Shown: positions 12,874-24,320 of the stretch, one piece after another | How positions within the stretch are numbered: the stretch's first letter is position 1 | Layout: each line of letters starts with the position of its first letter | Assembly (NCBI GenBank): GCA_013398175.1 | Contig: VZRZ01007316.1 | Location: 561,081 to 625,080 of the forward strand | Source of the DNA: Climacteris rufus | Lineage: Eukaryota; Chordata; Aves; Passeriformes; Climacteridae | Direction: 5' to 3' | Length of the DNA stretch: 64,000 bases | Position numbers and translations under genes: made by a program | Notes under the pieces: generated by a model | The model's input: only the letters and a program-made list of their open reading frames with translations | Told to the model about the DNA's origin: nothing | Database searches by the model: none

Positions 12874-15800
12874 ACAACTGAATTTCTCTTGGAATAGCCA
12901 TTAGGGCATTAAGAAGTTTGGTAATAATTTTAGAAGGTTTGCAAATAGATTGTGGCTAAAATGGAACCTTTCTTAATAGTATATACATGAGTTAAATTAG
13001 CTCTCCTGCACAGAATCCTGTGGATGTGTAATAGACCATCACACCTCCTTTGTTGACAAGCATTATCAAAAATGTATCTCATTTCAGTGTTAATTCAAAA
13101 TAATTTCCAATATTATAAGGAAGAACATCAATATTTCCTTGAAATGTAATAGGAAAAAGGGAATAAAGACTCAGAGTCAAAGATGAAGAACATAAATCTA
13201 AAATATTGTGTGCTTGCTTTTTATAGACTATATTTCAAAACTGCTTTTGTTGCATCCAAGAACTGAGAAACAAAACCACACCAGTTTGCAGAAATACTCA
13301 GGGTCTTACCCAGATAAGATGAATTTAGTATAGATTTTTTCTATGTTTTTCTTCTACTGCTTCCAAAGCTCTCTTCAGAGAAAGAGTCAAACCTTTTCTG
13401 TTTCCTAAGTTAAGCAACTATTCTGTGCTTTGAAACTGTTAATACAATAGGCATTGTGTGGTATAACTGTTTGTATATAATTTAAAATTAGCTTTTAATA
13501 AACATGTTAAAATTATACATGTACCTTTTTAACACTTTTTTCTCTCTGATTGCCAAAATATCAGACAACTGAATATCCAATTTTAAGATTGATATGAATT
13601 GCATATAGTTTGACATGAAGGAGGAAATTTTATTTCATTAGTGGTTGAAGTTGTTTTTTCTTAAATTTAGAGTCTTAATTTCCCTGCCAATTTTTGTTAA
13701 CTTCTCTGTCTAATAACATCCCGACAGAGTAGCAATGATCATGTTTGTTCCTGGACTTTCCTAAACTGTCCTGTAAAACTTGATGCTGTTAGATGGCCAA
13801 AGATGCTTAGATTATTGTTATTCTCTAGCAATAGTAATAATATATAAGCAACCTCTGAAATGCAGAGCCCTTTGATATTGAGCATGGGGAAAGAATGATT
13901 TGGTTTAAAATCTGGAATCAAAAAAAGTGACACACCCTCTTTTTCTGTCTGGAGCACACCTAGAATAGACTTGGTTTAATACCTGTTTTTTACTTCACAT
14001 GAGGCCAAAAACTCCAAGACATATTCACTATTTTGTGCTAAGGTCTCACATGAACAAGCTGCAAGATTTTTTAAGCCCCAGAATATAGCTTTTTTTCCTA
14101 GATCTAACATCTCTTGTACTGCTTAAAAAAAAAACAATTTCTTTAGGCACATTGATGATGCTGTAATGATTGAGCTAAAAATATAACTCAGTAGATTATG
14201 AAGACTTTTACTTCATTTTCAGTATTGAAACTATAAAAAACAACTAGGTAGTTTTAAGAACTTCATTTAGGGCAGGTTTGCTTCTTGGTGATTTGTGTGT
14301 AGTTTCTGCAGGTGACAGAAAGCAATTGGTATTTATTTTTGCTCCAGCTTTTCAGTGATATTAATGCTGCTTTTTATAGTACTGAGTTTGTCACATGGAT
14401 TACTGTTGCTTCAGTTAATTTAATTTACTGAAATTTAATTAGATGTCAATGAGCAATGATTTATGAGTTTTCCAGGTGACTTGCATACTTTTTTTTCTTC
14501 AAGTATCCTACAATGGAGTAAGGAAAACTAATACCTGCATAAGGGAAAGCTTAAGTTTTTCTGTTTTCTGCAGGTGATGGCACAGAGGGTAACCAACTTT
14601 TCATTTAGCCTCTTTTGTGTTCAAAAATAAATCTCCATATTAACAGGGCAGAATAATTCACAGCATTTGTCAGGGAAATGCAACAAAATTCTTCTATTTC
14701 CAGCAACAGTATTTCATAGAAGGTTTTGTTAAACAGTTACATAATTGCTCTTTTGATCTAATAAATGTTCTTTATATCTCTGTTTCACTTAATATCCATG
14801 CTTGCCTTGTTTTCATTGTGATGATAATGACCTGTAATAGTAAGGCAATCACAATTGTTTTTTGTTTAAATCCTTCATTAGCTTATCACATTTAATTGTC
14901 TGTTAAGCCCTCAAAACAGAACATTCAGATTTTTAACCTCCATTTTTGTCTGAAACTTGTAGAAAAATCACATCTGTATATTCTATTACCCCATGAAGAT
15001 ACATTAAAAGTAGAGAAAAAGAACAAATTCACTATCACACTGACCAGGTTGTTCAAAGAGTGATTCAGTTTCAAATGGGGAGACAAACATCTAAAACAGT
15101 TCAGAAAATAAAAACAGAAATTAAAAGAAAATTAAAATCTCTGTCTTGATAAAGCATCACAATTCCATATTCATTTTGAGGTTCACATTTTTCCATAAAG
15201 AATTAGTGAATATACATCTACAAATAAAAAAAAATTAAAGTAAAATTGTAAATTAAGGTGAGAATTTTAAAATCAAACTATATTATTTTGGTTTTCTGTA
15301 TCATTGTAGAAATACCAGGCTTAACCATACTATGTTTTTCATTTTTAAAGAAGAAGGGTTGAAGCTCAATCTTTCACTTGTCCTTTAGTCTGGAACATGA
15401 TTAAAAATGTATTCTTGTATTTCAAGTATAAATACATATATCAGAAACCTGAAAGTAAAAGATAAATTAAGTTACACAGCATGGTTGTATTTTCTTATCT
15501 TCTAAATATTCCCTTGCTTTAAACCAAATTGTACCCCACCCCCATGTGGGAAAACAGATTATAGCCAAAGATTTAATTATCCATACTCAACTGATGATTT
15601 AACTAATTTTAAAATTATTTTTAGAAAGGGAAAAAAAGAGTAGGATTTAAATCCCATCGCATTCTGTGTACCATATGTATCTTTTTTGATATTACATAGA
15701 TTGCTAAATCATAAGTCCTGGGCTTCCCCTTTGTAGGCTGAACCAGCTGCTGCTGCAGGAGCTGTTCCTGTGTCTTTTTTTTTTTCTGTGTTGGGTGCTT

Positions 15801-18800
15801 AAGCCCTTATGCAACCTAATACTTTCTATCACTGGAATAATTTTCTGCTGCTAGCAAAATGCACACTCTGCTCTGCAGTGGGGCTTTTTCCAGTTCCAGT
15901 GGTGGGGGAAAAACAAATATTGATTATACATTTTTTCACAGAGGCTGAATGTTTTTCAATCACTTGCACTTTCTTTGATTTTTTGCTATTATACGTTCTG
16001 TAAATCAATTTTACAGTTGGCATTTCAGTTTATTATTTTGAAAGATGTCTGCCTTGAAGATGACCCTAATACTCTATTTTTTTGTTTCTATGGTGTTTAA
16101 TAGAAATATTATATTATAAATGTGAACACTGTATGCATATATGGATATTATTTACAAGATATTTAACATTAGCTGATTTTTTTCTTTAATTTCAACAGTC
16201 TTAATACTGTCTGAATGCTTTTGTTTCCCAATGGGAAAAATAATTTGTATACAACAATTAATATACAAAACCAGTGTGTAATGGACAAAATTAAAGTAGT
16301 TGTTGAATATCATTTTCCTAAGTCTATTTCAAATTTGAGCCATGAAAACGTACATAATTTTTATTTGTTTTAGCTACACTTTAAGATGTATTCTCCCAAA
16401 TTTCCATCTCTTAAACATCCTGATTTTTATGCCAACAGATTGTTATCAATGAATCTGTTTTCACATAGTATGACATACAGAGTAGTGTATTTCTTGCATA
16501 GGTGGTATCTTATTCAAGTTCAGTTACATCTCCTGAAGTACCAAATGTGTAGCTTTAGCTTTTGTGTCTTCTGTTGACTGCACATTGACCAGTCACTGCG
16601 TATTGACTCCACACTGATCACATCCTTTCATCTGCTTAAGACTTCTTACTATTCTAAATAATGTTTTGTGGGGGTTTTGAAAAACAGGCCCATATTGACA
16701 TTGACAGTTTATAATTTACAGTAGATTTTGCTGTTCCTTGAGTTTTTCTTGGTATATGCAAGGAGGTTTGCAGATCTGTAACGGCATTTTGTACTCAGAA
16801 AGTGCAGGAATATTTGTAAAGTCTTAAATATAGCCATAGAGCTGGCTTGGGGAGATATTTGAGAGTATTATAAGTTTCTTTTGCTTTCAACTAATATATT
16901 TTAAAAGACAACAATCATTATTTAGCAACATTAATGAAAGACAATACTGTAGGCTACTCCACTGAAAAACATTTTGGGTTCTGTCTTCTGCTGCTGGTTT
17001 CAGTTGCTTTTGGGAGACCAAGTCACTCTCCAAGGTACTGTGAGGCAAGAGTTAAGACTGAAAGTTTTTCCCTCTCAAAAAGGAATGGGTAGAGATTTTT
17101 CCCTTCTTTCAAAGGAGTAAAATGAACTTACTTCTATATTACCTCATGATGATTTGTTAAAGATGTGTTTGCTTGAAGAAAGCAGCAATAAGATAACACC
17201 TCATATAAATATTCTTTTCTATAGCAATAATTTTATGAAGCTTCTTTGAGTGGTTTTATTTATGTTACAAAACTCAGGAAATTACAGGTCTATTAGTTTG
17301 TTGCATCTGGTGTTTGTTTTGTATGTTCATTTTCTGTTTCACTTTGCAGGTGTCACCAAAGATGTTATAATGATTTCAGCCACACTCTTGCAGTGTTCTC
17401 CATTGCTGGCTATGATTTTTACCAGTTTTAGAGATCATCCTTTCATTTTGTCCCATTATAATTTTGTTCATTACAGACTTTGTTGCCTCCAAGCACATCC
17501 TCTAAAACTCCATCTCAGGGTTTTCATGCAGTACTTCATAGTCTCCTATACATTACATAGCAATATTTCAACAAGAATTTTTCTCTTTATTCACAGTGAT
17601 TAGATTTCTAGTGTTCAGTTGCTGGTTTCACAAGTCTCTTTAAAAGTATTGCAGTACAAGCTAACAAAGTGCCTTATTTACTCATTCTGGCCAATGTAAT
17701 TATCTTTCACTACTCCTGTATATATTTGTCCATCCTTAAATAAAGGCTGCCAGGTGTCTGGATCTATCCCAGTATGTCTTGCTTATGGTCAGGATGCAAA
17801 GATGCCACTCATTTGAATTCTTAAATGGCTGTTAGGCTCAGACTTGACATTTGCGATGAAACTGGAACTTTCCCTGTGTCCATGGCAATAAAGTTTCATC
17901 CATTAAGACACTCTGTGCTTACTATCCTTCCTAGCTATTTCTTGGCAGAAGTGGACAGTTAGTTTGATTATAAAGTAAATATTCACTTGAAAGATTATGG
18001 CAGGTTGGAAAAACTCCATGTCCCAGAGTCATGTTCCAGACTCATTTCTTTTTCTACTTTTCTCTCTATTTTGCTTTGCAACTCTGGTATGAAAATGACT
18101 GAACAGACAACACTTTCAAGGATGGGACTTTTACAAGTTCTTTAGGAAATCTGTGGTCTTTGCTGGAGGCTGTGCATAATGTTGCACACATTGTTGTAGA
18201 ATTGGAAACGCTGGAATAAAACACCTGGCTTTTGAAAGCACTTTTTTGACTGAAATCACTGGCTATGATTTTCCATGGTAAGGAAGCCTGATACAGCCAG
18301 GTTGCATACTAGCATACTTTAGGGAGGTCGATACCTACATACCCTTGCTATGTACCATGGGCCAGTGAACATAGCATCCAAGTCAGTCTGTGCCTGTCTC
18401 AAAGTTGTAGAATAAAACAAGATCCTCACCCTAGTTTGGGCTCCCACGTGCTCCATGCAAAATCAGAGTCATAGGCAGGAGAAACTTAAAGCAGAGAAGA
18501 TGGGTTATAGAAATCAGAAGTAGAGTTGTTTAGTGAGACAGGGTAGATCTCAGATAATATTCTATTCCTTTTTGTTGAGTTTGCATATGACCCACATTGC
18601 TCCTGAAAAGAGCAGTGTTTCTTCCTGATAATTTGTGGAATCTCAGGCACTGCTTCTTCACTTGAAGCTCAGTCAGTTATGACTTTGAACATTTCCGAGT
18701 GCTGATCCTCTTAGACAACAAATGAAAAAGGAATAGTTTGGGAGAGCAAAAGGAAATGTGAGGAATGGAGAATGCATGCCAAGATAAGAAGAAAGAACAA

Positions 18801-19386
18801 CAGCAATGACAGCAGTCTTGGGGAAGGCATTATTGCTGCAGTTCTCAACGTGAGCATATTTTATTTCATTCTGGGGTAGTATGCTGCTGTAACCATAATC
18901 TCCAGGTAATAGACCTGAACGTAAAAATTTGTATGTTTGCTCTCAATAATAAATGAGTCACAGGAAACACAAAATATTTGTGTTTGATCATATTCTCCTG
19001 TCCAAAGCTGTATTTCTAAATTGAATGTGTGTGTAGGCTTAGGAGAGGGAGGCCTGCAGTCGTGGTTTTTTATTTCTCTAGGGGAAGGCGAGGTGACAGC
19101 AGGTGATTCACTCTGTAGATGCCAGACCCAGCACAGTGTTAGGAAGAAATATTAGCCTGTAGAAGAAGCACATGCTGAATGTGTACCTGATTTTTGTCTC
19201 ATTCAGAAAAACGATGACAAGCCAAACACAATGTCATGAATCACACTGAATCTGAAGTCTGCCAGTTAAGCAAGTGATATAGAGTTGGACTGACTGATCT
19301 ATAAAGCGATACCAATTCATTTACATCTGTAAAATGATCTCACTGCTGCTTCTTCTTCCTAGTACATTTTTCCAACTTCTACGCTC

Positions 19387-19402
19387 AAAAAAAAAAAAAA
19401 AA
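19387..19402. repeat. Poly-A tract
   Basis: A run of A about 16 bases long lies just upstream of the LTR insertion at 19434. No processed transcript is recognisable before it, so I treat it as a simple repeat. Confidence 0.7.
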
Positions 19403-19428
19403 GAATAATCTCTTCGCTGAGTTACTAA

Positions 19429-19433
19429 CACAG
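19429..19433. repeat. Target site duplication, left copy
   Basis: CACAG directly precedes the LTR boundary and is repeated exactly at 20016-20020. Confidence 0.75.
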
Positions 19434-20015
19434 TGTCACGGTTTAGCCCCAGCCAGCCTTGAAGTACCATGCAACCCCTTGCTCATTCCTCCACCAGTGG
19501 GACTGGGGAGAAAATCAGAAGAAAACTTGTGGGTTAAAATAAAGACAGTTTAAAAGGAAAAGCAAAAGCCACACACACAAGCAAAGGAATACAAAGAATT
19601 GATTCACTGCTTCCCATGGGCAGGCAGGTGTTCAGCCACCTCCAGAAGAGCAGGGCCCCATCACATACAATGGTTAGCTGGGAAGACAAAAGCCATCACT
19701 TCAAATGTCCTCCCCTTCTTCCCTCATCCCCCCACTTTATATACTGAGCATGATGTCATATGGTCTGGAATATCCCTTTGGTCAATTGGGGTCACCTGTC
19801 CTGGCTGTGTCTCCTCCCAATTCCCCATGCACCCCCAACTGCCAGTGTGGCAGTAGGAAAAGCAGAAGAGGCCTTGGCTCTGTGTAAGCCCTGCTCACCA
19901 ATAACAAAACCATATTATCTGTATTAGCAACCCTGTGTTCAGCACAAATCCAAAACACAGCCCCATACCAGCCACTGTGAAGGAAATTAACTCTACGCCA
20001 GCCAAAATCAGCATG
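19434..20015 (-). mobile_element. Solo LTR of an endogenous retrovirus
   Basis: A 582-bp block reads on the minus strand as an avian endogenous retrovirus LTR. The + strand begins TGTCACGGTTTAGCCCCAGC, the reverse complement of the usual LTR 3' end in CA. A minus-strand TATA box (TATATAAAG, 19735-19743) lies just downstream of a CRE-like TGACATCA (19751-19758). The block is flanked by identical 5-bp direct repeats, CACAG at 19429-19433 and at 20016-20020, the footprint of integration. The minus-strand 5' end reads CATGCTG where the family I recall starts with TG; the differences are all transitions. No gag, pol or env sequence adjoins it, so it is what remains after recombination between two LTRs. 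The 5-bp duplication fits an ERVL-like origin, but the class is inferred. It lies about 2 kb upstream of a SEMA5A exon, antisense to the gene. Confidence 0.88.
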
Positions 20016-20020
20016 CACAG
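20016..20020. repeat. Target site duplication, right copy
   Basis: CACAG directly follows the LTR boundary and matches the copy at 19429-19433. Confidence 0.75.
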
Positions 20021-20824
20021 GTACTGGAATTTTGGAGTGCTTCTCAGACCATATTTTCACCTTGAAACTTACTGTAATTATAGTCAAGATTTGCATCCAC
20101 TAGGCATCAGTGGAAAAACTGCTGGTTATGTTCTTCAGTTGAGCTGCTTATTGCTTAATTGTGGGACAAAACTGACTCCTGGCAACAATTTAATTAGTTT
20201 TTGAATGTAAGTCTGGTTTAGGTTGTTTGGGAAAAAAGTGCTACTCAGATGTTTTAATAACAAAAAGATTGAATTTTAATAAAAAATAAATTGTAATTTA
20301 ATGAAAGATTTTTTCTTAAAAAATGCTCATACATACATTAAATTCGGACAAGCATGTTTATATCAAGAAAGCAGATGAATGTCAACAGCTGTATGAAGTG
20401 ATTATATTAAAACTTGAGTGGCTAGTCAGAAGATTTTAACATGCGTACATGATTTGTTAAGATCAGGATCTTGTTGTGGACAAGGAGGAATCCATTTTAT
20501 ACAATGAGATAAGCATTTATGATTTATCTAATTAGTTTTGACTGTTAAATGGAATTACATAATATTATCTGGTATTATATCTTAAGCTTCATATTAGCTT
20601 CCCCTGCTATTTGGTTTTACATTCTCTTGTCTAGTACTTCTCCAGATCGTAAGATTGACCACTCAGTGTTCTTCAGGAAAATGGAGAAGACTTTAACAGT
20701 AATTGTCATCTTGGTTCTCTGCCTTCTCTTCAGTTTTGGAGTCTCATTGATGCTAATTTTTAAAATTTTCTTGAGGTTCCTTACTTGCTGTTCCTTACTA
20801 CTTCCCAAGCAAAGTTTGGGAAAG

Positions 20825-21090
20825 GCACTTTTCCCTCCCTCAGCCTAGTTACCCTGGAGGGCACAGTGACCATGTAGGGGGTGCCAGCCCCCGCCTCAGG
20901 TGCTCCCAGATTGAAGCCAGTGGAGAGGGAGCACAGACGTGTGGCCCCCAGGCATTTGCTGCCATGGATAAAACCAGCACTTGCCAAGACAGGGCCAGAC
21001 ACATCCTGAGAGCCTGGGCTGCCTGCTCTGAACAAAACCTCTGGCCTTGTGCTAGTGAAGGCAAACCCACTATCTGCTGGGCTGCAGAAC
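20825..21090. other. GC-rich patch of unknown origin
   Basis: This stretch is clearly richer in G and C than its surroundings, with many CTG, GCC and CCC words, yet nearly free of CpG. Several overlapping short open frames exist on both strands, none of which resembles a known protein. It carries no splice context consistent with the flanking SEMA5A phase. It may be a decayed repeat or a fragment of a transposon I do not recognise. The sharp composition change at both edges is what supports an inserted origin. Confidence 0.4.
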
Positions 21091-22044
21091 AGGCCTTCCC
21101 AAACATTCCTCTTGCAAGTATTACCAACTCAAAAGAGAAGTCTTTCTAAACTTCACCTAAGTAAGGGCTCATCTCAGTGTGGGTTTGCAGTGTTGGATCT
21201 TTAATACTTACTATTGCTGGCACATAAAAGATTGCATAATGGTGTAGGTACCTAAAATATTTATCAGTGTGAGAATGTGATTCTTTGTGTTCAGAACAAA
21301 TGTGCTTTGATAATTTTAAATTATTTAAAAACTGCGTGAGTGAATCATAAATCTCATCGCATATTCTGACACTGATTTTCAATGCATAACTGTCTTTCCT
21401 TAGATATTGCATTAAGAATAGAAGTGAAGAGCAAATCCTAAAAGCTATGATTTTTCAGGGGTCAAAATCGAGATCAGTAAGAAGGGATGCAGCCTCATTC
21501 ATTGCTATATTCACGTAGACTCAATAAGGGCCCGCATATATTCATGTATATGTGCTTTATTAAATGAACGTGATACATATCTAACCCCCATAATTTTTAA
21601 CACAATATTAAAACAAGCTGGAAAATTAAGGACTTTATTGATTTTTAAACTGCTTTAAGTATAGTAAAGTGTAGTATAGGTATAAGTGTGTATAAGTAAA
21701 GTGTAGTACAATCAGGTAGACTGAAATCAGTAACCCTTGATGTGAATGTGCATTTATAAAGACAGATTTTGAAACCTTCTTTTCTAGTGACTACTGCTGT
21801 GAAGGCTGTTCTGCACTAATAACTTTTTTACCGTATTGCATCACATGAAAATACATTTTAAAGTTTTCTAAGTCCTTTTCACTGTACTATAATCAATTAG
21901 GAAACTTCAGTCAAAATACTTCTGCATTCTGAGGCTTCATTGGAAACATCCAGCATGGGACAAACATTTGTTCACTGGATGACACCAAGTAGGTAGAATT
22001 GCTACTGTGATTTTTAGTAACTCATTTTCTTCTTGCCTTTTCAG

Positions 22045-22252
22045 ATTATGGCACTATTAAGAAAGTACTTGCCCCAATGAACCAGACTTCAAGCAGCTGC
22101 CTGCTCGAGGAAATTGAACTCTTGCCAAAAAGTCAGCGAGAGTCCATCAGAAGCCTTCAGATCCTGCACAGCCAGAGTGTCCTTTTTGTGGGCCTTCAGG
22201 AACATGTGATTAAAGTCCCCCTGAAGAGATGTCTCTTTTACAAAACATACAG
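22045..22252 (+). CDS. SEMA5A: SEMA5A exon: C-terminal part of the sema domain
   Basis: Semaphorin 5A is a membrane-bound guidance cue whose sema domain engages plexin receptors. This exon encodes the last blade region of the sema beta-propeller. It reads YGTIKKVLAPMNQTSS at the start, then EEIELLP and SLQILHSQSVLFVGLQ, and ends PLKRCLFYKTY, which matches SEMA5A as I know it from mammals. It is bounded by a polypyrimidine tract plus TTTTCAG and by the donor ACAG|GTATGA. It is 208 bp, begins with the last two bases of a codon (an Asp if the upstream exon supplies G) and ends with two bases (AG) of the Ser codon completed at 34100. NQT near its start is a potential N-glycosylation site. Reading past the donor soon meets a stop, as expected for intron. 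SEMA5B is the alternative paralogue, but the wording of the motif is closer to SEMA5A. Confidence 0.93.
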
Positions 22253-23869
22253 GTATGAAGAATCAGCTAACTTTATTTGATTGAAGAAAAATACATGCAA
22301 GGGATTGCAGAAAAATGGGAAGGATAAATGACTCCAAGTAGGAATCCAAATTAATTGTCTCTCTCAGCAATGACTTTCTGTGTGCACTGTTTATCAAAAG
22401 TATCTCTGACTCCTTGTACTAACTTGTTAGGACTAGATGAGACTCTCAAGGAATTATATTGATATTGAAGTATCATTATGCAGATTCTGAACTGTGAAGT
22501 GAAACAGTAAGAAATGTTTTATATAGAAAACAGGTATCTGGTAAAGTGCAATATAGCCGCTGGCTTAATATATTTAAAGCTTGAGACTTGGACAAAATTT
22601 AAGTTTTGTTTTGTCTTTTTTTAAAGCTGTATTATAAATGAGTAAACAGTATTTCTGTGGATTCACAAAGAAAATTGGGTTGATTGAACTGAAAATTAAA
22701 AATACTTAGAAAGGTGGTTATTTAAAGGTAGTGTTGGATCAGCAAACTGTAATAAATGTAAATATGCTACTGGGTAAAAAGGCTATGCTGCTGACAGTTG
22801 TACAGTCAAACGAAGATAACTTACAAATTATAACTTGGTTGTAGACTGTATTATGACAGTTAAGGAATTTAAAGTCAGGACACAACTTTTTCTGTAGGCT
22901 ATCTGAAAATTCATCTGGGTTGCTAAACATGCTATTAGAGATTGTTAGTTTCATCTAGTTAGTTGTATCTTCCCTTTGGGTGGGCCTCCATTCAGTACAA
23001 TTGTTTAGTGTTACATCAGATAGACACTGAACCAGTGTCATGAGATTTTTGAGAACTGTGACAGAGGCACGTGGTTGTTTTTTTTTAGTTTGTTTTAACT
23101 TCACCTTGTTTAACATACATTTCTTTGAAAAGTTGTGCTATTAAAGGAGGGAGAAAGGCTGCCAGTTGCCTTTCTTGGCTGCTACACTTAGGATCACAGA
23201 GACATTATACAGCAGAGAGATTATGTCTCCCATAAGAGGCAGTGACCATTTGCATGTAGAGACATTTCAGGCTGTGAGAGGGACCACACAGTTGGTCACA
23301 GCAGGGAGGTGACCACAGGACAAAGGTGTAGTAGAGCTGTGGCTCTGTGAAAGTGGAAGGACACGTCCAAGGGACCTGGCTCACCATGGGGATAGATACC
23401 ATGCAGAAAGCCACTGAAAGGCTACTGGATTGAGAACAAGGCTGAATGAAAAGCTGTGCCCTAGGAAACAAGTAGACCAGGGAAGGGAAGTATTCTATTT
23501 TTTACAGTTCTTTACCAGCCCTCTTTTTGTTTATGCTGTCTTATGTAGCATGTTTTGGCATTCTTCTTTTGCAGTAGAAGAATACTCAAAGCCTCATTGG
23601 AAGTCCTGCAAAGCTTACTTCAGGGAAAAGTTATATATGAGCAAATTTCTGCTTCAGGCTTTTTGTTAATATAGTGGTCTACATAGGACCAAGTTTCATT
23701 TTTCCTTGGAAGTTTCATCTTTCTGGGTTCAGTAAGTTGAGAAAGAATCTGTGGTGGTCCTGTAGCCCTTACCAGGTTTTTTCCACCTTTTCATTAATTA
23801 ATGACTTATATACTGGAGGAGTACATGAGTACATGTGTGTATATCTGAAGAAGGAAAAGAAACGAACAA

Positions 23870-24320
23870 CATAAGTAAAAGCTTCTCGCTTTTATTGAAT
23901 ATGACATGATTAAGTAATTCTGCTTGTACCAGACTGTAAACACGCTGCCCTGAGGTTGGGACCCTGTGTTCCTCCAGAGCCTGTGTATACGTGATGGCCC
24001 TGAACACAGAGAGCTCCATAACATGGGAGTCCTGCATTTATACCAAGTATTTTCAAATTTACACCAAGCCTACAGTCCACTTCAGACATTTCAAGGCTGG
24101 AGCCTCATTATGTTGTTAGTGAGGTGTGAATTCACAAGGTACCTGTTACTTGTGCTTCTGTCAGGACAATTCCCAAGGCACAGCAGTGTTATTCTGGCTG
24201 CAGGGCCCAAACAAGTTTCTGCCCTCACAGGTGGGACTGCTGTCTCAAATCACAGACCCTATGCATGGCTTCAGGTTACTCATTCTTCTCCCTGTTTTAA
24301 CAGTGGGTTCTAATTGTCTA
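23870..24320 (-). mobile_element. Possible LTR fragment
   Basis: On the minus strand the order of signals looks like an LTR. A TATA-like TATAAATGCAGG lies at about 24031-24042. About 140 bp further on comes a polyadenylation signal, TCAATAAAAGCGAG (complement of 23886-23899), followed by AAGCTTTTACTT. The block is less AT-rich than its flanks. I could not find convincing terminal TG/CA or a target duplication, so the ends are approximate. No retroviral coding sequence adjoins it. It could instead be an unrelated sequence with chance promoter and polyadenylation words. Confidence 0.35.

Larger units (their letters stand above)
1..22044 (+). other. SEMA5A: SEMA5A intron (3' part, 5' end outside window)
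   Basis: This stretch precedes the first recognisable SEMA5A exon and is read as the 3' part of a very long intron. I found no earlier sema-domain exon in it; the preceding exon should end with one base of a codon, because the exon at 22045 enters after codon position 1. The open frames here are short, lack homology I recognise and are often mirrored on the other strand. It contains two CR1 fragments (1225-2419), a T/G tract (11618-11766), a solo LTR (19434-20015) and a GC-rich patch (20825-21090). The rest is AT-rich sequence in which I see nothing further. A short diverged exon without a start codon could be missed by eye. Confidence 0.75.

Noticed and set aside
17250..17603. 117-codon hydrophobic open frame
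   Set aside because: The hydrophobicity comes from T-rich DNA. No domain, no Kozak-like context and no neighbouring exon structure.
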